Source of the DNA: Streptosporangium canum | Lineage (GTDB): Bacteria > Actinomycetota > Actinomycetes > Streptosporangiales > Streptosporangiaceae | DNA: 64,000 bases | Direction: 5' to 3' | Assembly (NCBI RefSeq): GCF_900113865.1 | Contig: NZ_FOQY01000023.1 | Coordinates: forward strand, 62,001 to 126,000 | Made by a program: the position numbers and the translations under genes | Notes under the pieces: generated by a model | Seen by the model: only the letters and a program-made list of their open reading frames with translations | Database searches by the model: none | Told to the model about the DNA's origin: nothing | Shown: piece after piece, positions 26,339 through 38,625 of the stretch | How the letters are laid out: every line of letters begins with the position of its first letter | Numbering within the stretch: the stretch's first letter is position 1

Positions 26339-26959
26339 CTACTGCTGCGGCGCCGCGGCGGGGTCCGCGCCGAAACGGCCGCTGTCGAGGAAGAGGTTCG
26401 GCTGCTCCTGGCTCGGCTGCGCGTTGATCTGCCCGTAACGGGGGTTCCAGGTGATCTTCACGCTCGCCAGGTCCTTGATCGCCTGCTCCTGGCCCCGCTG
26501 GAGGGCGGCCTGGTCGCTGCCGCCGCCGTACTTGGCCATGAGCTTGGTCATCAGCAGCTTCGCCCTGGTGAAGTCGCGCGACTGCGAGGGCGCCACGGCC
26601 TGCTGGAGCATCTGCTGCTCGTGCTGGGCCTGGCCGCCGGTGGCGGAGATCACCTGATCGATCTCCGCGTCGGTGACCGTGACGCCCTTGCTCTCGGCCA
26701 CCTTGGTGTACTGCTTGGCGGTGGCGAGCTGGAAGAGCACGACCTGCGGAAGGCTGCCGGGGAACTGCAGCTGCGCCACGGAGACGTTGGCCTTCGCCAG
26801 CGCGGCCTCGAACTCCCGGACGTTGCCGTCCAGCTCGTTGGAGCTGATCCGGTCACCGCCCACCACCGCGGCGGCGCCGGCCTGCGTCGGAGAGCAGGCG
26901 GTCAGCGCGACACCCGCGGCGGCGGCCGCCACGATGACGCGCACTCGAGTCGACTTCAC
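26339..26959 (-). CDS. SurA-N-domain-like lipoprotein
   Basis: 206 residues. A signal peptide ends in the lipobox LTAC with the lipid Cys at about residue 22. The rest resembles the N-terminal chaperone domain of SurA/PrsA foldases (VNG/VGGDRISSNELDG, TDAEIDQVI), with no peptidyl-prolyl isomerase domain. It is likely an extracytoplasmic chaperone or adaptor. The start is GTG 26959 behind AAGGGA. Mycobacteria have a different lipoprotein (LpqU) at the same place between mazG and eno. Confidence 0.75.
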   Translation of the reverse strand: MKSTRVRVIVAAAAAGVALTACSPTQAGAAAVVGGDRISSNELDGNVREFEAALAKANVSVAQLQFPGSLPQVVLFQLATAKQYTKVAESKGVTVTDAEIDQVISATGGQAQHEQQMLQQAVAPSQSRDFTRAKLLMTKLMAKYGGGSDQAALQRGQEQAIKDLASVKITWNPRYGQINAQPSQEQPNLFLDSGRFGADPAAAPQQ

Positions 26960-26986
26960 ATGCGATCCCTTCACGACAAACGCCGC

Positions 26987-30517
<3,531 letters not shown>

Positions 30518-30685
30518 CAGATTCGCCCACAGCCCCACGACGGCAACACGACAGGCCCCCGGCCGGTGAAGCACGGGGGTACACCCAAGGCTACTTGCAC
30601 CGTGACCTCCTCCCGCAGGGAGATCACCGCGGTGAGGAGGGGGAAATGCGCGACGAATCGTATTGACTTGACTACTCTTAGTCAC

Positions 30686-31420
30686 ATGTCAGAGGTACGG
30701 TCGGTCGTCGCGCGAGACGACATATTCAGTCGGCGCATCCGCGAGCAGTGGACGGGGCAGTCGGGCCGGCGGCTCGACGTCCTGGTCGCCGGGTGCGGGT
30801 GGCCCGATCCGCTGGAGCTGGAGCTGGACCAGATGGAGGCCCGGGTCACCGGGATCGACGAGGACCTGCCGGTGCTGCGGGCGAGCACGTCCACGCGCAA
30901 GGACCTGGACTCCTGGGCGCTGGGAGACCTGCGGTCGGTGCCGGTGCCGCCGCGGTCGTTCGACATCGTCTACGTGTCGTTCCTGCTGGAGCGGATCGAG
31001 CACCCCGAGCTGGTGCTCGACCGGCTGCTCACCGGGCTGCGGCCGGGCGGGCTGCTGCTGCTGCGGATGCGCGACAGGGCCTCCGCCTACGGGACGTACG
31101 ACCGGCTGGCGCCCGCCGGGCTGCGGCGGGCGGTGTGGCACAGGTTCGCCCCGCCGGGCACCGTGGGCCCCCTGCCCTCCTGCTACGGACAGGTCACCTC
31201 GCGCGAGGGGATGCACTCCTTCTGCCTGACGCGCGGCCTCATGGTGACCGAAGACGTCTCCGCGACGAGCGGACCGGCGCTGCGCGGGCCACTGGGCAGG
31301 CTGGCCCGGGTGGCCTGCTCCCTGATGGAGACCCTCTCCAGGGGGCGGCGGCCCTCCTCGCACGATGAGATCATCATGGTGATCCGCAAGCCCCAGAGCC
31401 ACTTCGCCCGGTTGATCTGA
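30686..31420 (+). CDS. SAM-dependent methyltransferase, possibly leaderless
   Basis: 244 residues of the class I methyltransferase type. Motif I is degenerate: LVAGCGWPDPLELEL, followed by GIDEDLPVLR, and the motif IV region RSFDIVYVSFLLERIEHP with GLRPGGLLLLR. The N-terminal region is short. No ribosome-binding site precedes ATG 30686; a TACTCT hexamer is ten bases upstream, so the transcript is probably leaderless. Substrate unknown; it stands between mfd and the sulfation locus. 168 bp separate it from mfd and hold only the divergent promoter region. Confidence 0.75.
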   Translation: MSEVRSVVARDDIFSRRIREQWTGQSGRRLDVLVAGCGWPDPLELELDQMEARVTGIDEDLPVLRASTSTRKDLDSWALGDLRSVPVPPRSFDIVYVSFLLERIEHPELVLDRLLTGLRPGGLLLLRMRDRASAYGTYDRLAPAGLRRAVWHRFAPPGTVGPLPSCYGQVTSREGMHSFCLTRGLMVTEDVSATSGPALRGPLGRLARVACSLMETLSRGRRPSSHDEIIMVIRKPQSHFARLI

Positions 31421-31490
31421 GAGTCACTCGGCTGGTGCGGGGGAAACGGAGTGGGTAAGCTGACGAAATCCGACTAATTCGATCGGGATT

Positions 31491-32729
31491 GTGGAGCAGA
31501 TGACGGCGCCTTTCGAGTGGACCCCCGACGCCCGCGAGCTGGCCGATCTGGAGCTGCTGCTCTCCGGCGCCTTCCAGCCGCTGACGGGCTTCCTGACCTC
31601 AGCGGACGCGCACGCGGTGGACGAGCACGGCACGCTGGCGGACGGCACCGCGTGGCCCGCGCCCGTGACGCTCGCCCTGCCCGACGACCACCCCGCCGCG
31701 CCCGGCGACCGGATCACGCTACGCGACCCCGAGGGCGCCGCGCTGGCCGTGCTGACCGTCACCGAGCGGGCTGACGGTTCCGTCGCCGGCCCGCTGGAAA
31801 CGCTGGACGCGCCCGAGCACGGGCCGTTCGCCCGGCTGCGCCGCACTCCCGCCGAGGTCCGCAAGGAACTGGCCGGCCGGGAGGTGCTGGCGGTCACCAT
31901 GCGCGGGCCGCTGGACGACCTGGAGGAGATCAAGGCGACCGCCGAGGAGCTGGACGCGGCGATCCTGCTGCTCCCGCTGGCCTTCGGCGAGGGAGGCCCC
32001 GCCGTGGTCCGCGCCGCGCTCAAGGCCCGCGACCGGCTGCCCGAGGGCACGCTCGTGGCCGTGGTGCCCCTCGCGCCCCGGCACGAGCCCAGCATCGACC
32101 TGGAGCTGCGCGAGCACGTGGCGGAGGCCTACGGCGCGACGGAGCACCTGGCCGGCCCCGAGCCCGTGACGCTTCCCGGGCCGCCGCACCGGCGGGGACT
32201 GGTGGTCTTCCTCACCGGCCTGTCGGGCTCCGGCAAGTCCACCGTCGCGCGAGGGCTGCGGGACGCGCTGCTGGAGCGCGGCAGCCGTACGGTCACCTAT
32301 CTCGACGGCGACGTGGTCCGTCACCTGCTGTCGGCGGGGCTGAGCTTCTCCAAGAAGGACCGCGACCTCAACATCCGCCGGATCGGGTTCGTCGCCGCCG
32401 AGGCCGCCAGGCACGGCGGTCTGGCGATCTGCGCGCCCATAGCGCCCTACGCCGCCACCCGCGACGAGGTCCGCGCGATGGTCGAGGCCGTCGGCGCCGA
32501 CTTCCTGCTCGTCCACGTGTCCACGCCGCTCGCCGAGTGCGAGCGCCGCGACCGCAAGGGGCTCTACGCCAAGGCCCGGGCCGGGATCATCCCCGAGTTC
32601 ACCGGCGTCTCCGACCCCTACGAGGAGCCCGACGACGCCGACCTGGTCGTCGACACCACCTCGATCAGCGTGGAGCGGGCCGTCCAGCAGGTGCTGGATC
32701 CGCTGATCCAGGGAGGGTGGGTCCGTTGA
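31491..32729 (+). CDS. APS kinase fused to a degenerate ATP-sulfurylase-like domain
   Basis: 412 residues. Residues 235-412 are a complete APS kinase (CysC type): Walker A GLSGSGKST (243-251), YLDGDVVRHLL and the GLYAKARAG segment. Residues 1-230 align with ATP sulfurylase: a PUA-like N-terminal domain (LLLSGAFQPLTGFL) is good, but the catalytic QxRNPxHxxH motif is replaced by TMRGPLDDLE (136-145) and the GRDHAGPG motif is reduced to AGPEP (221-225). So it should make PAPS from APS but not APS from sulfate; CysDN in this window could supply APS. Start GTG 31491, or ATG 31500. Confidence 0.85.
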   Translation: MEQMTAPFEWTPDARELADLELLLSGAFQPLTGFLTSADAHAVDEHGTLADGTAWPAPVTLALPDDHPAAPGDRITLRDPEGAALAVLTVTERADGSVAGPLETLDAPEHGPFARLRRTPAEVRKELAGREVLAVTMRGPLDDLEEIKATAEELDAAILLLPLAFGEGGPAVVRAALKARDRLPEGTLVAVVPLAPRHEPSIDLELREHVAEAYGATEHLAGPEPVTLPGPPHRRGLVVFLTGLSGSGKSTVARGLRDALLERGSRTVTYLDGDVVRHLLSAGLSFSKKDRDLNIRRIGFVAAEAARHGGLAICAPIAPYAATRDEVRAMVEAVGADFLLVHVSTPLAECERRDRKGLYAKARAGIIPEFTGVSDPYEEPDDADLVVDTTSISVERAVQQVLDPLIQGGWVR

Positions 32730-32870
32730 GGCGCGACCACGGCGGCGCCGATCCGGGGAGGACGCGCCCGCCGAGAGGCGAGCACGCCACCGCCGCCCCG
32801 GAGAGGACGCGCCCGCCGAGGCGCGACCACAGGACCGTGCACGCGGCCGTCGAGGAAAGGTGAACGACCG
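32730..32870. repeat. Duplicated spacer segment between cysC-like and tauE-like genes
   Basis: The motif ggagaggacgcgcccgccgag (with small variation) occurs twice, and gaggcgcgaccac also twice, within 140 bp. The end carries the ribosome-binding site of the transporter gene. Confidence 0.5.
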
Positions 32871-33824
32871 ATGGGCATCGACTTCCCCCTCGCGGCCGGA
32901 TCGTTCCTCGTCGCGATCGTCGTCGGCCTGACCGGCATGGGCGGCGGCGCGCTCATGACGCCGATGATGATGCTGTTCTTCAACGTGCCGCCCCTGGCGG
33001 CCGTCTCCAGCGACCTGGTCGCCTCGGCCGTGATGAAGCCGGTGGGCGGGGCCGTCCACATGCGCCGGGGCACCGTCAACCTGCGGCTGGTCGGCTGGCT
33101 GTGCGCGGGATCGGTGCCGGCGGCCTTCTGCGGGGTGCTCGTGGCCCGGGCGTTCGGGGACGGCGAGCAGATCCAGCAGACGATCAAGTACGCCCTGGGC
33201 GTCGCGCTGCTGCTGGCCGTCGCGGGCCTGGTCGCCAAGGCCTGGCTCTCGCGGCGTGAGGGGGAGGTCTCGACCGACCTGGGCGAGATCGTCGTGCGCC
33301 CATTTCCGACCTTACTGGTCGGTACAATCGGCGGCCTGGTCGTCGGCATCTCGTCAGTGGGCTCGGGATCTCTGATCATCGTGGCGCTGCTCGCGCTCTA
33401 CCCCGCGCTGAAGGCCAACCAGCTCGTCGGCACCGATCTGGTCCAGGCCGTCCCGCTGGTCGTCTCGGCCGCCCTCGGGCACCTGCTGTTCGGCGACTTC
33501 CAGCTCGACGTCACCACCTCGCTGCTGGCCGGCTCGATCCCCGGCGTCTACCTGGGCGCGCGGATCTCGGCCCGGGCTCCCGGCGGGATCATCCGGGCGC
33601 TGCTCGCGGTGGTGCTGCTGGCGTCGGCGCTGAAACTCCTCGGCGTGGGCAACACGGCCACGCTCTGGATCCTGGCCGGCACCGTGGCGGCGGCCGCCGC
33701 CGGGTGGTCACTGCTCAGGGACCGGGGTCGCGCGGAGATAGGGGTCGCGGGCGAGGTCGGAGAAGGTCCTCAGGCCGCCGGGGGTGGTGTCGAAGCGGGT
33801 GTCTCCTCGCGGCGCCCGCGGTGA
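32871..33824 (+). CDS. TauE/SafE-family membrane transporter
   Basis: 317 residues, eight predicted membrane helices, with the TauE/SafE motif VGLTGMGGGALMTP near residue 20 and the second-half repeat VVGISSVGSGSLIIV near residue 155. The family moves sulfite, sulfate, taurine-derived sulfur or other small anions. It follows the APS-kinase fusion by 141 bp, which fits a role in sulfate supply or sulfite export. It contains one TTA codon (33312-33314). Its last 39 codons overlap the opposing GH26-like gene by 117 bp. Confidence 0.82.
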   Translation: MGIDFPLAAGSFLVAIVVGLTGMGGGALMTPMMMLFFNVPPLAAVSSDLVASAVMKPVGGAVHMRRGTVNLRLVGWLCAGSVPAAFCGVLVARAFGDGEQIQQTIKYALGVALLLAVAGLVAKAWLSRREGEVSTDLGEIVVRPFPTLLVGTIGGLVVGISSVGSGSLIIVALLALYPALKANQLVGTDLVQAVPLVVSAALGHLLFGDFQLDVTTSLLAGSIPGVYLGARISARAPGGIIRALLAVVLLASALKLLGVGNTATLWILAGTVAAAAAGWSLLRDRGRAEIGVAGEVGEGPQAAGGGVEAGVSSRRPR

Positions 33825-34820
33825 GTCGAAGTAGACCAGCGCCTTGATCTGGGGGTAGCGCCGCATCTCCTCGCGCACCGAGGAGAAGAACGACTCCTTG
33901 AACCCGGGCCGGCCGCGGCGCTCGAACACGCCCCATTCAGCGATCATGATGGGCTTGCCCGGGAAGCGCGACTGCATCCAGCGGTAGAAGCCCGGCCACC
34001 CGGCGAACTCCTCGCGGGTCTTGTTGACCAGCCCGTCGAAGGTCTGCACCCTGTCGTCGGCATACGGGTCCATCGCCACCCAGTCGACCACGTCGTCACC
34101 GGGGTAGAGCCTCTCGAACCAGGGCTCGGCGGCCCAGTTGGGCGCGCCCATGTAGGTCATGACCGTGACCGCGTTCCGGACGCCCCGCTGCCGCAGGCGC
34201 AGCACCACGTGCCGGAACATCGCGGAGTAGTCCTCGGCGGTCATCCCCGAACCCGGTGCCGCACGCACGTCGTTCTCCGGCTCGTGGTGCACGGTCAGGA
34301 AGAACCTCTCGGGGAAGCTCTTCAGGACGTAGTCGGCCAGACGGTCGATCCGCTGGTCCAGCGCACCCCCGGCGATCTCCGCCCAGGTCCGGTCGGAGGA
34401 CGGCTTCCAGTTGATCAGCAGGAGCCTGCGGCCCGCGGGGTCGCGCGCGATCTTCCGCTCCTCGGGGGTCGGGAAGAGCTCCGGGCCCCGGTGGTAGACG
34501 TGCATGATGTCGGCCGGGCGGCCCATCCGCCCCTCGGCCCGCTCCAGCGCCCGCCCGGGGCGCCTGCCGGTGAAGATCTCCGGCGCGATCCCCCACCACG
34601 CCCCGCACGAGGGGATGAGCTTGACGGTGACCTCGCAGGCGGCCCCCGACGGGCGGATGCCCAGCAAGCCGTTGACCCGGGCGGTGGCGCGCTCCGGCGA
34701 CTCCGCGGAGACCGCCGCGGGCTGAGCGCACGCGCCCATTCCCAGGACCAGCGCGAGACCCGCTCCGCCGATTCCGGCCTTGCGGGAAATTATCCCTAAA
34801 GTGGCATTTATCCGATGCAA
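33708..34820 (-). CDS. GH26-like secreted lipoprotein glycosidase
   Basis: 370 residues. A signal sequence ends in the lipobox LGMGAC (lipid Cys 31). The remainder looks like a clan GH-A barrel related to family 26: the acid/base region is FLTVHHEPEN (E180) and the nucleophile region IMIAEWGVFE (E295). It may trim or release the polysaccharide made by the neighbouring cluster. The start is TTG 34820 with GAGGA six bases upstream; the frame continues to 34931 without a site. Codon 8 is TTA, so translation may depend on the rare UUA tRNA. Confidence 0.75.
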   Translation of the reverse strand: MHRINATLGIISRKAGIGGAGLALVLGMGACAQPAAVSAESPERATARVNGLLGIRPSGAACEVTVKLIPSCGAWWGIAPEIFTGRRPGRALERAEGRMGRPADIMHVYHRGPELFPTPEERKIARDPAGRRLLLINWKPSSDRTWAEIAGGALDQRIDRLADYVLKSFPERFFLTVHHEPENDVRAAPGSGMTAEDYSAMFRHVVLRLRQRGVRNAVTVMTYMGAPNWAAEPWFERLYPGDDVVDWVAMDPYADDRVQTFDGLVNKTREEFAGWPGFYRWMQSRFPGKPIMIAEWGVFERRGRPGFKESFFSSVREEMRRYPQIKALVYFDSPRAPRGDTRFDTTPGGLRTFSDLARDPYLRATPVPEQ

Positions 34821-35093
34821 CGGTTCCTCGCAGACGCTCCGCTTGCACATTTCTTGACTTTGTCCGGAGCACACCCTCCCACCCTCCGGACGTGCCATGT
34901 CACGGACTTTGCCGGTCCGTTCCGCAGTCACCCGACGGGAGGCGGGAAATGTCGGATAAACGATAGTTATCGCACCGTGATTAGCAGGGTCAATCTGAAG
35001 AAAATCTTGTGTAATGGATCGGGGAAATGGCTACCCGACCTATAGTTCCTAGGGTTCTGAAGCGCCGACGCCGCCCGAAAGGGACCGCAACGT
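34821..35093. promoter_or_regulatory. Divergent promoter region between the lipoprotein and the Wzz-like gene
   Basis: 273 bp with noticeably more A/T than the surrounding DNA, including aaaatcttgtg and ataaacgatagttat stretches. No gene can be supported. It should hold the promoters of both divergent units. Confidence 0.5.
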
Positions 35094-36440
35094 ATGAGCC
35101 TGCCACCGGACACCCCCGTCCGCCGCTCCGGTGGAGATCTGGCGGACCACGCCTCCCCCGTCCGCCGCTCCGGTGGAGATCTGGCGGACTACGCCTCCCT
35201 CGTCCGCCGCAGATGGCCGATCCTGCTGTTCTTCCTCGCGGCCGGGCTCGGCGGCGGCGTCGCCCTGCTCCGGCTCACCCCGCCCGCCTACACCGCCACC
35301 GCCCAGGTGCTGGTCTCCCCGACGGGCCTCGCCGAACAGACCAACCAGGTCACCAACCGGCAGCGCGAGCCGCTCAACCTCGACACCGAGGTGCAGATCG
35401 CCCAGTCCGCCGTGGTCGCCAAGAAGGCCCGAGCCCTGCTCAGGAGCACGCCGGAGCCCGTCGACGTCTCCGTGCCGCCCAACACCTCGGTTCTGGAGAT
35501 CTCCTACACCGCCACCGACCCGCGCGTCGCGGCCGCCGGGGCCGGCGCCTACGCGCAGGCCTATCTGGCCAACCGGGAGGAGTCCGCCACGCAGGCACTG
35601 GACGCCCAGCTCAAGGCGCTCCTCGCCAAGCTCAAACAGGTCAACGCCAGCCTGGTCACGGTGGCGGACACGCTCCCCGGCCTGGCGCGGGGGACGGCGG
35701 AGCGGACCATCGCCCTGCAGCGGCAGAACGTGCTCAACCGCCAGGTCTACAACCTCACGATCAGATACGACGCGCTCAGGACCGTCCCCGTCACCCCGGG
35801 TTCGGTGATCAGCGAGGCGGTCGCCCCGGCCGAGCCCAGCGCCCCCAGCCCTCCCCTGCATCTGGGCAGCGGCCTCATGATCGGCCTGCTCGCCGGGGTC
35901 GGCGCCGCCTGGGTCCGCGACCGCCTCGACACCAGGATCCGCACGGGCTCCGACCTCAGGCGCCTGACCGGCCTTGACGTCCTCAGCGCGGAGGAGATCG
36001 GAGAGCTGACGGACGGCGCGGGGAGCGCCGTGCTGCTGATCACCGTGCCGGGGACGTCCTCGCGTGACGTGGCACAGGCCGTACGCGGTCTCAACGAGCG
36101 CAGGATCCCCGTGCTCGGCGCGCTCGCCGCCCCACCGGCCGGGCCGTCGGCCGTCTCGGGCGCCCAGCCCCCGGAGGGCGGACGAGCCTCGGAGAGCGGA
36201 CGGCCCCCGGAGAGCGGACGGACTCCGAGGACGGGACGGACCTCGAAGACCGGCCGGGTTCCGAAGACCCGCCGGACCCGCGCCCCCGCCCCTGCCCCGG
36301 CTGCCGCCTCCGCGCCCGCGCCCGTCTCCTCCGACGGGACGGCCCACCCCGTCACCGGAGGCCGGCCCGCGCCGGCCCAGGCCCCCCTGCCGTCGCAGCC
36401 GCACCCGCCCGCGGCCGACAAGATGGTCTTCCCGACGTGA
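35094..36440 (+). CDS. Wzz-like chain-length determinant/co-polymerase
   Basis: 448 residues. Two membrane helices (about residues 42-62 and 262-280) flank a periplasmic, helical Wzz region, the layout of polysaccharide co-polymerases. A tyrosine-kinase domain is absent; after helix 2 there is only a short globular part and a Pro/Arg/Ala-rich tail (from about residue 350). The N-terminus holds a nearly exact 14-residue duplication (PVRRSGGDLADHAS, residues 8-35). AAAGGGA precedes ATG 35094. First gene of a six-gene train with start-stop overlaps. Confidence 0.8.
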   Translation: MSLPPDTPVRRSGGDLADHASPVRRSGGDLADYASLVRRRWPILLFFLAAGLGGGVALLRLTPPAYTATAQVLVSPTGLAEQTNQVTNRQREPLNLDTEVQIAQSAVVAKKARALLRSTPEPVDVSVPPNTSVLEISYTATDPRVAAAGAGAYAQAYLANREESATQALDAQLKALLAKLKQVNASLVTVADTLPGLARGTAERTIALQRQNVLNRQVYNLTIRYDALRTVPVTPGSVISEAVAPAEPSAPSPPLHLGSGLMIGLLAGVGAAWVRDRLDTRIRTGSDLRRLTGLDVLSAEEIGELTDGAGSAVLLITVPGTSSRDVAQAVRGLNERRIPVLGALAAPPAGPSAVSGAQPPEGGRASESGRPPESGRTPRTGRTSKTGRVPKTRRTRAPAPAPAAASAPAPVSSDGTAHPVTGGRPAPAQAPLPSQPHPPAADKMVFPT

Positions 36441-37729
36441 GAGGCCTCCATCCGGCGGCCTGGCCGATCGCCGCCCTGCTCGTCGGCTACCCCATCTGGT
36501 GGGCGCTGGGCTTCGGCGGCCTGTCGGTGATCGTGCTGGCCCCGCCGATGGCACTGGCCCTGTGGCGGCGGCGGCCGATCAGGGCACCGCGCGGGTTCGG
36601 GCTCTGGCTGCTGCTGCTGGCGGGCTACCTGGTCAGCGCGCTCATGCTCGACGAGATGCCGCCGGACACCTACGGCGAGCTCGGCGCCGGACGGGTGATC
36701 GGCTACCTGATGCGCCTGCTCCTCTACGTCTCACTGATGATCATGGTCCTCTACCTGGGCAACCTGACCGAGCGGGAGCTGCCGCAGCTCACCCTCGTAC
36801 GGATGCTCGGCGTGCTGTTCGTCACGACCGTCGCCGGCGGCCTGCTGGGCGTGCTGGTCCCCCGGGCCGACTTCACCTCGCCGGTCGAGCGGATCCTGCC
36901 CCACTGGATCAGCGGCAACTCCTTCGTCCACAACCTGATCCACCCCACCGCCGCCCAGGTGCAGAAGGTGCTCGGCCACTCCTCCCCGCGCCCGGAAGCC
37001 CCGTTCGAGTGGGCCAACGCCTGGGGCAGCAACGTCTCGGTGCTGCTCATCTGGTTCGTGGTCGGCTGGTGGGTGTACGGCGGGCCGCGCAGGCGCCTGG
37101 CCGTGGCCCCGCTGATCGCGCTGGCCGCCGTCCCGATCGTCTACTCCCTCAACCGCGGCCTCTGGATCGGCCTGGGCGTCGCCACCGCCTACCTGTTCCT
37201 GCGCCTGGGCACGAGGGCCCGCGTCGTGGTCCTGTCCGCCACCGCCTGCGGGGCGCTGGTGTTCTTCCTCAGCCCGCTGCAGGCGATGGTGGCCCAGCGG
37301 CTGGACAGCCCGCACAGCAACGACATCCGGGCCTTCACCGTCACGGCGACCGTCGCGGCGGCGGCCACCTCACCGATCATCGGCTACGGCAACACCCGCA
37401 ACGCGATGGGCAACCACCGCACGGTCACCACCGGGAAGACCGGCTGGTGCGACGTCTGCGGCCACCCTCCGCTGGGCAGCGACGGCCAGCTCTGGCACCT
37501 GATGATCACGCAGGGATTCGTCGGAGCCGCGCTCTACGTGGCGTTCTTCGCCGGGGCCGTCCGCCGCCACTGGCGCGACCGGAGCCCGATCGGCCTGGCC
37601 GGAGTCCTGGTGATGATCCTCACCCTGCTCTACATGTTCGTCTACGACGGGCTGGTCACGCCGCTCAACCTGTATCTGATCTCATTCGCGCTGCTCTGGA
37701 GGAACTCAATGGCGAGCGGGGCCGCATGA
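36437..37729 (+). CDS. O-antigen ligase/Wzy-like polymerase
   Basis: 430 residues with about ten to twelve membrane helices and a large external loop (about residues 150-190, then around 305-345 with TTGKTGWCDVCGHPPLGSDG), the pattern of Wzy/WaaL polymerases. The GTG start overlaps the Wzz-like stop (GTGA). Expected role: join lipid-linked repeat units into a long chain outside the membrane. Sequence identity among Wzy proteins is low, so the call rests on topology, the loop and its place in the cluster. Confidence 0.72.
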   Translation: MRGLHPAAWPIAALLVGYPIWWALGFGGLSVIVLAPPMALALWRRRPIRAPRGFGLWLLLLAGYLVSALMLDEMPPDTYGELGAGRVIGYLMRLLLYVSLMIMVLYLGNLTERELPQLTLVRMLGVLFVTTVAGGLLGVLVPRADFTSPVERILPHWISGNSFVHNLIHPTAAQVQKVLGHSSPRPEAPFEWANAWGSNVSVLLIWFVVGWWVYGGPRRRLAVAPLIALAAVPIVYSLNRGLWIGLGVATAYLFLRLGTRARVVVLSATACGALVFFLSPLQAMVAQRLDSPHSNDIRAFTVTATVAAAATSPIIGYGNTRNAMGNHRTVTTGKTGWCDVCGHPPLGSDGQLWHLMITQGFVGAALYVAFFAGAVRRHWRDRSPIGLAGVLVMILTLLYMFVYDGLVTPLNLYLISFALLWRNSMASGAA

Positions 37730-38625
37730 ACGACGCCCGCGTCCGGCTGCGCTACCTCGACGAGACCGTCGGCCTGCTGTTCCCCGGCTCCGGCGGGCGC
37801 CGGCCGTACAGCGTGCTGCCCCACCCCCTGCTGCCCCGCAGGCTGGCGCCCCGCGCGTGGTGGCATCCCGGCAGGAAGGTCATGGTCGCGTCGGACGAGG
37901 ACACGATCGAGACCTATCTCAGCGAGGTGCTGAGCGCCCCCGTCAGAATCGTGCTGCACGTCCGGCCCGCCCTGCGGGCCAACCGCAAGCCGATCCTGGA
38001 GGCCCGCGCCCCGGACGGGCTGGCCGCCTTCGTGAAGATCGGCGACACCGACCGGAGCCGCGAGCTCATCGCGAACGAGGCGCGGGCGCTCGACCTGCTC
38101 GCCGGCGTGCCGCTGAAGACCGTCGTCCCCCCGGCCGTGCTGCACCACGGCTCCTGGCGCGGCCTGTCCGTGCTCGCGCTGACCCCGCTCCCGGTACGGC
38201 GAGGCCGGATCCCCGAAGACCTGCTCGTCGAGGCGGTCGGCGAGATCAGCCGGATATCCGGCCACGGGTCCGCCTGGCACGGCGACTTCTCGCCGTGGAA
38301 CATCGCACGCGGAGCGGACGGGCGGCTGCTGGTCTGGGACTGGGAGCGGTTCGCCACCGGCGTGCCACTCGGCTTCGACGCCGTCCACCACTTCTTCCAG
38401 CGCGCCCTGCGCCGCACCCGCCCGGCGACCGCGGCACGGGCCTGCGTGGCACAGGCCCTGCCGATCCTGGCCCCGTTCGGGCTGTCGGCGGCGGAGGCCA
38501 GGCTGACCGCGATCCGCTACCTGATCGCGCTGGCCGACCGGCACGCGGCCGACGGTCACGCCCCGCTCGGCCCGGCCGAGCACTGGCTCAACCCCGCCGT
38601 CGACTTCGAGGAGGCCCTGACGTGA
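37726..38625 (+). CDS. Aminoglycoside-phosphotransferase-like kinase
   Basis: 299 residues with a kinase-like fold. The catalytic loop is SAWHGDFSPWN at about residues 184-194 and the metal-binding segment VWDWERF follows at about residue 205. A glycine-rich nucleotide loop is not obvious. It overlaps the Wzy-like stop by four bases (ATGA). In this setting it may phosphorylate a sugar precursor or lipid carrier, or modify the glycan. Fructosamine or antibiotic kinases share the fold; I cannot decide the substrate. Confidence 0.7.
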   Translation: MNDARVRLRYLDETVGLLFPGSGGRRPYSVLPHPLLPRRLAPRAWWHPGRKVMVASDEDTIETYLSEVLSAPVRIVLHVRPALRANRKPILEARAPDGLAAFVKIGDTDRSRELIANEARALDLLAGVPLKTVVPPAVLHHGSWRGLSVLALTPLPVRRGRIPEDLLVEAVGEISRISGHGSAWHGDFSPWNIARGADGRLLVWDWERFATGVPLGFDAVHHFFQRALRRTRPATAARACVAQALPILAPFGLSAAEARLTAIRYLIALADRHAADGHAPLGPAEHWLNPAVDFEEALT

